From: JBFGCA01 sp041567315
Lineage (GTDB): Bacteria; Acidobacteriota; Thermoanaerobaculia; Multivoradales; JAHEKO01
Direction: 5' to 3'
Assembly: GCA_041567315.1 (NCBI GenBank)
Contig: JBFGCA010000124.1
Location: 1 to 13,827 of the forward strand
Length of the DNA stretch: 13,827 bases
Shown: one piece after another, positions 6,816 to 13,827 of the stretch
How positions within the stretch are numbered: the stretch's first letter is position 1
How the letters are laid out: each line of letters opens with the position of its first letter
The notes under the pieces: model-generated
The model's database searches: none
Seen by the model: the letters and a program-made list of their open reading frames with translations, nothing else
Told to the model about the DNA's origin: nothing
Position numbers and translations under genes: made by a program

Positions 6816-7833
6816 TGGCCTGGAGGATCGCCCGGGCGTCGCGGAAGCCGACCAGCCGCTGCCGCGCCTCGTCCCACAGGTGGAGCCGGGCGCAGCGCAG
6901 GCTGCTCGAGAGCGTCAGCCGGGTCACCGCGTGAAGCTCGGGCACCTGGCGGAAGCACTCCTTGAGCCGGTACTGGGGGATGCGGCTCGCCAGGTGGTGG
7001 ATGTGGTGGAAGCCGATGTTGCCGGTGAACCAGTGGAGGATCGCGGGCAGGTCGTAGAACGAGCTGCCCTGGAGGCCGGCCTGGTGGAAGCTCCAGTCGG
7101 GGTGCTCGCGCCAGTAGGTGTCCTCGAACTGGTGCTGGACGTAGAACAGCCACATCCCGATCGTGCCGCTGAACAGGGTGATCGGGAGCTGCACCTTGAG
7201 GAAGGTCCCGAGGCCGATCGTCCACCAGGCGAGGCCGACGACGCCGGCGATCGCCAGGTTGGTCCACATGACGCTCGCCCACTCCTTCTTCCAGGTCCGC
7301 GGGATGTCGAGCGGCAGGCGGTGCTTGATCACGAACTGGAAGACCGGGCCGATCACCAGCAGGATCAGCGGGTGGCGGTAGAGCCGGTACTTGAGCCGGC
7401 CCCAGCGCGACAGCCCCCCGTATTCTCGAACGGTCAGGAGTGCGACGTCCCCGAAGGTCCGCCGGTCGAGGTCGCCCGCAGTGCCGTGGTGGACGGCGTG
7501 GGTGCGGCGCCAGTAGCCGTAGGGTGTCAGCGTGAACAGCCCGATCACCGCCCCTACCACGTTGTTGGCGATCCGCGAGCCGAAGAAGGCGCCGTGACCG
7601 CAGTCGTGCTGGAAGATGAACAGCCGGGTCAGCAGCCCGGCGGCGGGCAGCGCCAGCAGCAGGGTCACCCAGTAGGGGCCGCGCAGGCTCCACAGCATCG
7701 CCCCCCAGTTGAGGGCGAACAGGGCACCGGTCGTGACCAGGTTGAACCAGGCGCGGCGGTTGTCGGCCTTGGCGTAGGGCGCCAGCAGACGGTTCCAGTA
7801 GCGGGTGAGCGCAGCGGCAGGGTTGGCGTCCAT
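6808..7833 (-). CDS. Membrane fatty-acid desaturase
   Basis: The 341-residue protein has the three histidine boxes of membrane-bound di-iron desaturases: HDCGH (76-80), HAVHH (112-116) and HHIHH (276-280). These bind two irons that, with O2 and an electron donor, put a double bond into an acyl chain. Hydrophobic segments lie at about 28-48, 54-74, 90-105, 155-170, 190-212 and 217-233, and YVQHQFEDTYW (231-241) is typical of acyl-lipid desaturases of the DesA/omega-6 kind. Regiospecificity cannot be read from sequence. The start has GAGGGA six bases upstream on the minus strand. The gene is divergent from the alpha/beta hydrolase; upstream, CGCTAGCCC (7855-7863) partly fits the local -10-like motif but lacks the final T. 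Likely role: membrane-lipid unsaturation. No electron-donor gene is adjacent. Confidence 0.94.
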   Translation of the reverse strand: MDANPAAALTRYWNRLLAPYAKADNRRAWFNLVTTGALFALNWGAMLWSLRGPYWVTLLLALPAAGLLTRLFIFQHDCGHGAFFGSRIANNVVGAVIGLFTLTPYGYWRRTHAVHHGTAGDLDRRTFGDVALLTVREYGGLSRWGRLKYRLYRHPLILLVIGPVFQFVIKHRLPLDIPRTWKKEWASVMWTNLAIAGVVGLAWWTIGLGTFLKVQLPITLFSGTIGMWLFYVQHQFEDTYWREHPDWSFHQAGLQGSSFYDLPAILHWFTGNIGFHHIHHLASRIPQYRLKECFRQVPELHAVTRLTLSSSLRCARLHLWDEARQRLVGFRDARAILQATA

Positions 7834-7994
7834 CGGGGTCCCTCGTCTGGTTGGGGGCTAGCGGATCGGGCGGGAGCGACCCCTGAGTCTGTCACGGAAA
7901 GCGCCGGGCCGCCCAACGGCGGCGCGCCTCGATGGGCCCGGCACCTATTTGCACCCCCCACTTGATGCCCCACGCCTCTGCGGCTCGGTGGCCG

Positions 7995-8003
7995 TGCTAC
8001 AGT
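7995..8003 (+). promoter_or_regulatory. Extended -10-like promoter of the alpha/beta hydrolase
   Basis: TGCTACAGT matches TGn-TAnnnT and ends 16 bases before the ATG, implying a leader of only about ten bases. No -35 is evident. An 8-bp inverted repeat GCCGGGCC/GGCCCGGC (7903-7910 and 7935-7942) lies upstream in the same divergent gap. Confidence 0.45.
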
Positions 8004-8019
8004 CCGCGGCCTTCTCGCG

Positions 8020-8946
8020 ATGCGTGGGTGGGCTTCAGCGACGGACGCTTGGCTCCTGGTCGCTCTGGCGTCGCTGACCGCGGGCTGCGTGAGTCTCACT
8101 CCCTATGAGGAGCTGGCGGCGCGGCTGCCCGCCGAGAGGCTGCTCGAGGTCGACGGCCAGCGGGTCCACGTCGAGCGCTGGGGGACGGCGGGCGAGACGG
8201 TGCTGCTGCTCCACGGGTTCGGGGGCTCGAGCTACTCGTGGCGTCTGGTGGGGCCGGCGCTCGGCGAGCGCCACCTGGTGGTGGCTCTGGACCTCAACGG
8301 CTTCGGCTACACTGAGCGCCCCCGCGACCTCGACGCCTACGCCGTCGGCGGACAGTTGGCCCTCATCCTCGGGGTGCTCGACGAGCTGGGGATCGAGCGC
8401 GCCCACGTCGCCGGCCACTCCTACGGCGGCGCGCTGGCGCTCCACCTGGCCTGGCGCCATCCCGAGCGGGTCGCCTCGCTGATCCTGGTCGACTCGGCCG
8501 GCCCCGAGTACCCCAGCCGGCGGCGCCACCTGTTGGCCGGCATCGGGCCGCTGGCGACCGGCTTCGTGCGCTCGCTGGGGCTGCGGCCGGTGCGGATCCG
8601 CAAGGGCCTCGAGGCGTCGTTCCACGACGACTCGGCGGTGACCCCGGAGCTGGTCGAGGCCTATCTCGAACGCCTGCGCGTCGAGGGCATCGCCCGCGCC
8701 TACCGCGGCCTCACCGCCCCGCGCCGCGACCGCCCCGAGCAGGGCTTCGACTACGCCGCCGTCGACCTGCCGGCGCTGGTCGTCTGGGGCGCCGAGGACC
8801 GGCTGGTCACCCCCGAGGAGGGGCGCCACGCGGCCGAGCGGATGCCGCGGGCGCGCTTCGTGCTGCTCGACGACGTCGGCCACATCCCGCCCGAGGAGCG
8901 CCCCGCCGAGCTGGCCCGGCTGATCCTCGACTTCCTGGGCGATTAG
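8020..8946 (+). CDS. Alpha/beta hydrolase with lipoprotein-like signal
   Basis: The 308-residue protein has the alpha/beta-hydrolase fold signatures in order: oxyanion-hole motif HGFGG (65-69), nucleophile elbow GHSYGG with Ser134, an acid at Asp260 in WGAEDRLVTP, and His288 in DDVGHIPPEERP. Ser-Asp-His is the expected triad for an esterase, lipase or related hydrolase. The N-terminus has a hydrophobic stretch (11-21) ending LTAGC, so Cys23 is a plausible lipid-modified residue and the enzyme probably sits on a membrane facing the periplasm. The -3 residue is Thr rather than Leu, which leaves some doubt. The start lacks a clear Shine-Dalgarno sequence and the presumed leader is very short. 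It is divergent from the desaturase and is followed 45 bases later by typA. Substrate is unknown; a lipid role next to the desaturase is only suggestive. Confidence 0.9.
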   Translation: MRGWASATDAWLLVALASLTAGCVSLTPYEELAARLPAERLLEVDGQRVHVERWGTAGETVLLLHGFGGSSYSWRLVGPALGERHLVVALDLNGFGYTERPRDLDAYAVGGQLALILGVLDELGIERAHVAGHSYGGALALHLAWRHPERVASLILVDSAGPEYPSRRRHLLAGIGPLATGFVRSLGLRPVRIRKGLEASFHDDSAVTPELVEAYLERLRVEGIARAYRGLTAPRRDRPEQGFDYAAVDLPALVVWGAEDRLVTPEEGRHAAERMPRARFVLLDDVGHIPPEERPAELARLILDFLGD

Positions 8947-8958
8947 GTCTTCCGAAAC

Positions 8959-8967
8959 TGCTAGGCT
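8959..8967 (+). promoter_or_regulatory. Extended -10-like promoter of typA
   Basis: TGCTAGGCT lies in the 45-base gap after the hydrolase stop and ends 24 bases before the typA ATG. GGGGAGG at 8981-8987 is the ribosome binding site. No clear -35 is seen. Confidence 0.45.
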
Positions 8968-8991
8968 GCGCCGCCCCTCTGGGGAGGCGCC

Positions 8992-10797
<1,806 letters not shown>

Positions 10798-10810
10798 CCG
10801 CCGCCCCCCG

Positions 10811-10828
10811 TGGCCGGAGCTACGGCCA
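10811..10828. terminator. Hairpin between convergent typA and membrane-protein genes
   Basis: TGGCCG (10811-10816) and CGGCCA (10823-10828) form a 6-bp stem with loop GAGCTA. The loop contains CTA, the TAG stop of the minus-strand gene. It lies 13 bases after the typA stop. No T-tract is present on either strand, so a bidirectional terminator is possible but unproven. Confidence 0.35.
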
Positions 10829-11377
10829 GAGCCAGCCGAAGACGCCGGCGGTCAGCAGGGCGTAGACCAGCGCGTCCACCAGGAAGCGCACCGTCGTCGA
10901 CCAGTTCTGACCCTTCCAGATCGACTCGGCGGGGTAGGCCAGGCCGTAGCCCATGAAGGCGGCGGTGCCGGCCACCCGGAAGACCGCCAGGTAGTCGGCG
11001 CCGGGCGCCTGGGTGCGGCCGGTGAGATAGGCCACGAAGAAGGCGACCACCAGGCAGTAGAGGATCCACTGGGTCAGGAACTTGCCCATCGCCGGCATCC
11101 CGCTGGGCATCACGTTGAGGAACCCGATCGGGCCCTGCTTGTACTTCTCCATCATCTCCGGCGACTTCATCTGCTTGGGATCCTCCGGACACGGGAAGTA
11201 GTAGTTGCCCGGCGCCACCCCTTCCTTGCGCAGCGCCGCCATGACGTTCTCCTCGCCGGGCAGCTTTCCGTAGTCCTTGCGGTGCAGGTTGAGGACCATG
11301 TGGATGACCGAGCTGGCGACGAAGACCAGCACCGCGGAGAGCACGATCGGGAGCCAAAGTGCTGCCAGAGAGACCAT
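10820..11377 (-). CDS. Uncharacterised four-helix membrane protein
   Basis: The 185-residue protein has hydrophobic helices at about 4-28, 100-119, 130-150 and 164-183. Between the first and second lies a roughly 70-residue soluble segment with HMVLNLHRKDYGKLP and GNYYFPCPEDPKQMKSPEMM. The C-terminus ends in YALLTAGVFGWLWP. I recognise the layout as one shared by hypothetical proteins of several bacterial phyla, from memory only, and I know no function. The start at 11375-11377 has an excellent Shine-Dalgarno region on the minus strand, with GGAGG twice in a purine run just upstream. An extended -10-like motif lies 84 bases upstream (11462-11470), so it is probably transcribed apart from the M28 peptidase gene 150 bases upstream. 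It converges on typA. Confidence 0.9.
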   Translation of the reverse strand: MVSLAALWLPIVLSAVLVFVASSVIHMVLNLHRKDYGKLPGEENVMAALRKEGVAPGNYYFPCPEDPKQMKSPEMMEKYKQGPIGFLNVMPSGMPAMGKFLTQWILYCLVVAFFVAYLTGRTQAPGADYLAVFRVAGTAAFMGYGLAYPAESIWKGQNWSTTVRFLVDALVYALLTAGVFGWLWP

Positions 11378-11461
11378 CTCTTCCTCCTTCCTCCTGGATT
11401 GCCGTCCGGCCGCCCCGGTGAGCGGGAACGGCGCCGGACCCGATGCTCGAAAGCTGGGCGG

Positions 11462-11470
11462 ATGCTAGCA
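11462..11470 (-). promoter_or_regulatory. Extended -10-like promoter of the membrane-protein gene
   Basis: On the minus strand TGCTAGCAT fits TGn-TAnnnT, 84 bases before the ATG, giving an inferred leader of about 77 bases. It lies between the M28 peptidase stop and this gene. No good -35 is visible. Confidence 0.45.
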
Positions 11471-11527
11471 GTCCGGGGCGGGCCCGTAGAAGGTCCGGGC
11501 GGCGACCGGCCCCGGGCGGCCGCGGCC

Positions 11528-12403
11528 TCAGAGCTCGCCGGCGAGCCGGCGGAAGGCGCCCTCGAGGCCGTCGGTGACGCGGGCGAGGCCGGCCAGGTCC
11601 ACCTTGTCGGGGGTGTCCTCGGCGGTGTGGTAGTGGCGGTTGCGGTAGAAGGCGGTGTCGGTGACCATCAGCGCCCGGAAGCCCTGCCGCCAGAAGGAGA
11701 GGTGGTCGCTCCAGCCGATGCCGGGCACCAGGGCGCTCATCGCGACGTGCTGGACCGGGAAGTCGGAGCCGGCCTTGAAGGCGGCAACCGCGCGTTTGAG
11801 CCAGCGGCGCGAGCGGAAGTCGGAGACGAAGGCCACGAAGTTGCCGCGGTCGGGGTAGAAGAACCGGAAGAGCGGCGGGTAGCGCTGGCTGCCGGGCTCG
11901 TCGCTGTAGCAGCCCAGCATCTCGAGCGAGACCATCAGCCGGATGCGGTCGCCGCGCCGGCGCGCGGCCCGGGCGTAGACCATGCTGCCCATGCTGCGGC
12001 GGAAGAAGAACGGCGGCTCCTCGTTGACGAAGGCGACCAGCCGGACGGTCGCCGCCGGCGGCTCGGCGGCGAAGCGGCGGCCCAGCTCGAGGAGGGCGGC
12101 CACCCCGCTGGCGTTGTCGTCGGCGCCGGGGCTGCCCTGGACCGAGTCGTAGTGGGCGCCGAGGAGCAGGAGCTCGTCGGGTCGCGCTTGGCCGCGACAG
12201 GTCACCTCGAGGTTGGCGCAGTCGACGCCGAAGGCCTCGTAGGACTGGCGGTTGACCTCGTAGCCTTGCTGTCGGAAGACGCCGGTGAGGTAGGTCTCGG
12301 CGGCGGCAAGCGAGCCGGGGAGGAAGACGTTGCGTTCGCCGATGTCGGTGGCGAGGGTGGTGACGTGGGTGGCGAGGCGGTGGACGGCGGCGGGGTCGGG
12401 CAT
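11528..12403 (-). CDS. M28-family zinc aminopeptidase-like protein
   Basis: The 291-residue protein has the full set of M28 co-catalytic zinc motifs: AHYDS (His84), GADDNASG (bridging Asp95), NEE (Glu128 as catalytic base, Glu129 as ligand), LEM (Glu161 in the Asp/Glu ligand position) and YHTAEDT (His259). The family removes N-terminal residues from peptides; some members are exopeptidases of other specificity. No signal peptide is seen, since the protein begins MPDPAAVHRLATHV, so it is probably cytosolic. Segments such as FFYPDRGNFVAFVSD are typical of this soluble subgroup. No Shine-Dalgarno sequence precedes the ATG and the presumed -10 ends only ten bases upstream, suggesting a nearly leaderless message. 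It is divergent from the BlaI operon across 520 bases. A 10-bp palindrome GGCCGCGGCC (11518-11527) directly follows the stop. Confidence 0.93.
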   Translation of the reverse strand: MPDPAAVHRLATHVTTLATDIGERNVFLPGSLAAAETYLTGVFRQQGYEVNRQSYEAFGVDCANLEVTCRGQARPDELLLLGAHYDSVQGSPGADDNASGVAALLELGRRFAAEPPAATVRLVAFVNEEPPFFFRRSMGSMVYARAARRRGDRIRLMVSLEMLGCYSDEPGSQRYPPLFRFFYPDRGNFVAFVSDFRSRRWLKRAVAAFKAGSDFPVQHVAMSALVPGIGWSDHLSFWRQGFRALMVTDTAFYRNRHYHTAEDTPDKVDLAGLARVTDGLEGAFRRLAGEL

Positions 12404-12413
12404 CGCGGGGGCG

Positions 12414-12422
12414 ACGATAGCG
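12414..12422 (-). promoter_or_regulatory. -10-like promoter of the M28 peptidase gene
   Basis: On the minus strand CGCTATCGT contains TATCGT (TAnnnT) and ends ten bases before the ATG. Transcription starting about seven bases on would leave almost no leader. It lacks the TG of the extended -10. Confidence 0.4.
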
Positions 12423-12423
12423 G

Positions 12424-12780
12424 AGGGGGGCGACTGGTTGGTGGAAGGGTGGCGAACTTGCGGCGTCGGCGGGTCGCGGGTCAGTTGAGGGGTCGGTGGC
12501 GAGGGGCCGGCCGGGGCGGGGCCCGCCTGGGACCGGAGCCGGCCCTGGAGAACTTCACCGGGGAGGGCCGGCTCCTCCTGTCCGCCTTCGCGCGGGACGG
12601 CATTTGGACTTCGCGGCTCCGCGCAGCGCGCTCGGCTCCAGCCCCCTGGCGCACCCCGCCCCGGCCGGCTTCACGGTCCGGGGGCTGACCCGCGACGCGG
12701 GCCCGAAGAGTGTCGTCGACGAGGGCGAAGTGCCGTGAGGGTGGGACACCTCGCCCTACCCAGCTCTGGTGGGGGTAGAC
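12424..12780. other. Structured GC-rich intergenic segment without a convincing gene
   Basis: This part of the 520-base gap between the divergent M28 and BlaI genes holds several inverted repeats: a 12-bp perfect pair (12535-12575), GGCGGG-G-CCCGCC near 12515, CCCCGG/CCGGGG around the segment CCGGCTTCACGG (about 12660-12683), CCCGC-GAC-GCGGG near 12690, and CTACCC/GGGTAG (12756-12778). Reading frames are open on both strands, for example a GTG-started 80-codon frame at 12496-12738 and a minus frame at 12555-12749, but neither has a ribosome binding site or a family I know. The segment could be an intergenic repeat unit, a structured RNA or a gene remnant. Confidence 0.5.
12535..12575. repeat. 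12-bp perfect inverted repeat
   Basis: GGAGCCGGCCCT (12535-12546) and AGGGCCGGCTCC (12564-12575) are exact reverse complements separated by 17 bases. The pair would form a very stable stem in RNA from either strand. No T-tract follows. Confidence 0.7.
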
Positions 12781-12797
12781 CGGACTGACGGGGGAGG

Positions 12798-12827
12798 TTG
12801 ACAAAACTACTAGGGTAGTACTATAAA
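12798..12827 (+). promoter_or_regulatory. Sigma-70-type promoter of the BlaI/M56 operon
   Basis: TTGACA (12798-12803), an 18-base spacer and TATAAA (12822-12827) make the only near-consensus sigma-70 promoter in the window, in an A/T-richer patch. The inferred start near 12834 gives a leader of about 90 bases before the repressor. Two dyads overlap the spacer and the -10. Confidence 0.8.
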
Positions 12828-12889
12828 GGTAGTCCACAGGCGGAAGAGTCGCTCTGGAGAGGAGTTGAGGATGAAACTACCGGGGTCGT
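12806..12889. promoter_or_regulatory. Three BlaI/MecI-type operator dyads
   Basis: Three 14-bp sites share the pattern ACTAC-N4-GTAGT: ACTAC-TAGG-GTAGT (12806-12819, perfect), ACTAT-AAAG-GTAGT (12820-12833, one half-site change) and ACTAC-CGGG-GTCGT (12876-12889, one change). The first two abut and cover the promoter spacer, the -10 and the likely start; the third is in the leader. BlaI/MecI repressors are known to bind dyads with this ACTAC/GTAGT architecture, and a BlaI-type gene follows directly, so autoregulation is the natural reading. Binding itself is inferred. Confidence 0.75.
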
Positions 12890-12927
12890 CAATCCGTAGG
12901 AAGAGCGCAGGGAGAGGAAAGCGATGA
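12871..12927 (+). CDS. Possible 18-codon leader ORF upstream of the repressor
   Basis: The ATG at 12871 has GAGGAG (12859-12864) with a six-base spacing, an excellent ribosome binding site. The frame encodes 18 residues, MKLPGSSIRRKSAGRGKR, and its TGA overlaps the repressor ATG as ATGA (12924-12927). The peptide is strongly basic and has no hydrophobic stretch. It lies on the operon messenger and contains the third operator-like dyad. Translation could feed ribosomes to the repressor start by coupling, or the ORF may be fortuitous. I know no homologue. Evidence rests on the ribosome binding site and the overlap only. Confidence 0.4.
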   Translation: MKLPGSSIRRKSAGRGKR

Positions 12928-13307
12928 GCCGGCACATTCTGGGGGATCTGCAGTTGGCGATCATGCGGGTGCTGTGGGAGCGGGGGGAGGCGGCGGCGGC
13001 GGAGGTGCGCGAGGCGCTGGAGCCGGAGAGGCGGCTGGCGCCGACCACGGTGGCCACCATGCTGGCCAAGATGGAGCGCAAGGGGGTGGTGGCGCACCGG
13101 CGCGACGGGCGGCGGTTCGTCTATCTGCCGACGGTCACGGAGGAGGGGGTCAAGCGCTCGATGGTCGACCAGCTCACCGCCCGGCTGTTCGACGGCGATC
13201 CGGCGGCGCTGGTGAGCCACCTGCTGGCCGAGCATCCGACCGATCCGCAGGTGCTGGCGACCCTGCAGGGGAAGATCGCGCGGGCCGAGCGCGAGGAGGA
13301 GGCGTGA
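12924..13307 (+). CDS. BlaI/MecI-family transcriptional repressor
   Basis: The 127-residue protein is the standard length for BlaI/MecI repressors. The N-terminal winged helix begins with the signature LGDLQLAIMRVLWERGE (6-22) and continues through APTTVATMLAKMERKGVV (39-56) and the wing HRRDGRRFVYLP (58-69). The C-terminal part (about 73-127) is the helical dimerisation region. In the classical system the dimer blocks transcription until a BlaR1/MecR1 sensor triggers its inactivation. GGAGAGG lies just upstream of the ATG. The stop overlaps the start of the M56 sensor gene (TGATG), so the two are coupled. The promoter carries three dyads of the expected type. No beta-lactamase or penicillin-binding protein gene is in the window, so targets other than its own operon are unknown, and the gene should not be called a resistance determinant on this evidence. 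Confidence 0.95.
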   Translation: MSRHILGDLQLAIMRVLWERGEAAAAEVREALEPERRLAPTTVATMLAKMERKGVVAHRRDGRRFVYLPTVTEEGVKRSMVDQLTARLFDGDPAALVSHLLAEHPTDPQVLATLQGKIARAEREEEA

Positions 13308-13827
13308 TGTCGCTGGAGACCGTCGTGGCCTGGTTGCTGACGTACCTCTTACACAGCACCCTGCTTCTGGGGCTGGCCTGGCTGGGCTGCCGGCTGGCGG
13401 GCGAGGGCCGGCTGGCGCTGCGCGAGGCGCTGTGGAGAGTGGCGCTGGTCGGCGGGCTGGTGACCGCCACCGCCCAGCTGGCGCTGGGGGTCGAGCCGCT
13501 GGGTGGGGCCTTCCGGGTGGCCGGCGCGGCTTCGGCCTCTCGCTCGGGGCGCACCGAGCCGGTCGAGGTCGCTGCACCGTCTGGGCGCCGCTGGCGGGCG
13601 GATCTGGATCGCAGCGGCCGGCCGGCGTCCATCCGGCTCGAGACGGACGAGCTCGAAACGGGTGAGTCGGGAGCCGGCAGCCCGGAGGCGGGTCCGCCCG
13701 CGTCCAGTTCTCTCGAGGCGGCGCCGCCGATCTGGCTGGCGACGGCCCGCATCCTGGACTTCGGCGCCGAGCCCGACCTGGCGAGCTGGGGGGCGACCGA
13801 GCAGGTGGCCGGCGAGCCGCTGCCGGC
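13307..13827 (+). CDS. M56/BlaR1-type sensor peptidase, N-terminal part
   Basis: The frame is open from the ATG at 13307 to the window end: 173 codons and still no stop. The first helix (about 8-30) contains TYLLHSTLLLGLAWLGCRL, and a second (about 42-62) follows LREALWRVALVGG; both are typical of the N-terminus of M56 integral-membrane metallopeptidases (BlaR1/MecR1 relatives). After them comes a long hydrophilic, Ser/Glu/Pro/Gly-rich stretch (about 72-148) before the next possible hydrophobic start (PPIWLATARIL). The HExxH zinc motif would lie further on, outside the window, so catalytic competence and the sensor domain cannot be judged. Overlap with the repressor stop (TGATG) ties it to the BlaI-type regulator as the likely signal receiver. 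Confidence 0.85.
   Translation, partial: MSLETVVAWLLTYLLHSTLLLGLAWLGCRLAGEGRLALREALWRVALVGGLVTATAQLALGVEPLGGAFRVAGAASASRSGRTEPVEVAAPSGRRWRADLDRSGRPASIRLETDELETGESGAGSPEAGPPASSSLEAAPPIWLATARILDFGAEPDLASWGATEQVAGEPLP

Noticed and set aside
5695..7847. Identical 13-mer GGGGTCCCTCGTC at 5695-5707 and 7835-7847
   Set aside because: A single shared 13-mer in a GC-rich window of this size is expected by chance, and the flanks do not match.
7903..7942. 8-bp inverted repeat in the desaturase/hydrolase gap as an operator
   Set aside because: GC-only arms separated by 24 bases are likely to arise by chance here; kept only as a note with the hydrolase promoter.
12924..13827. Reading the BlaI/M56 pair as a beta-lactam resistance locus
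   Set aside because: No beta-lactamase or alternative penicillin-binding protein is present, and BlaI/M56 pairs are widespread with unknown targets outside Firmicutes.

Overview
The window is a very GC-rich stretch of bacterial chromosome with dense genes on both strands. A di-membrane cell plan is implied by an RND efflux pump with its periplasmic adaptor and by several Sec or lipoprotein signals. The gene mix (a cysteine-rich Kazal-type secreted protein, a BlaI/M56 pair, a secreted HEAT-repeat protein, a cytosolic M28 peptidase) together with strongly G/C-ending codons suggests an Acidobacteriota-like organism, possibly Thermoanaerobaculia. That placement is inference; no rRNA or marker phylogeny is available here. 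I see no transposase, integrase, phage gene, CRISPR array, tRNA or rRNA.

Layout. 2-229 (+): tail of a secreted Kazal-domain protein. 236-4763 (-): two-gene efflux operon, adaptor then RND pump, with no outer-membrane factor in view. 4934-5695 (+): secreted protein of unknown function with a possible beta-sandwich C-terminus. 5848-6528 (+): secreted HEAT-repeat protein. 6529-6807: convergent gap with several hairpins. 6808-7833 (-): membrane fatty-acid desaturase, divergent from 8020-8946 (+), an alpha/beta hydrolase with a lipoprotein-like signal. 8992-10797 (+): translational GTPase TypA/BipA, convergent with 10820-11377 (-), an uncharacterised four-helix membrane protein. 11528-12403 (-): M28 zinc peptidase. 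12404-12923: a 520-bp divergent gap holding a structured GC-rich segment and then a regulated promoter. 12924-13307 (+) and 13307-13827 (+, cut by the window end): BlaI-type repressor and M56/BlaR1-type sensor peptidase.

How genes work together. The adaptor and RND genes are coupled (stop and start one base apart) and form one pump. The repressor and sensor overlap (TGATG) and form a BlaI/BlaR-like switch. Its promoter is a good TTGACA-N18-TATAAA overlapped by two abutting 14-bp dyads of the form ACTAC-N4-GTAGT; a third related dyad lies in the leader, inside an 18-codon upstream reading frame that overlaps the repressor start codon. The other genes look like independent units. Five of them are preceded by a similar extended -10-like motif (TGCTAnnnT or a close variant), and several gene ends carry short GC-rich hairpins without a T-tract.

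Most remarkable spots: the BlaI/M56 control region with its triple dyad and small upstream ORF, the adjacent structured island at about 12424-12780, the 16-bp inverted repeat at 5718-5775, the tandem 15-bp repeat upstream of the efflux operon, and two apparently conserved proteins of unknown function.
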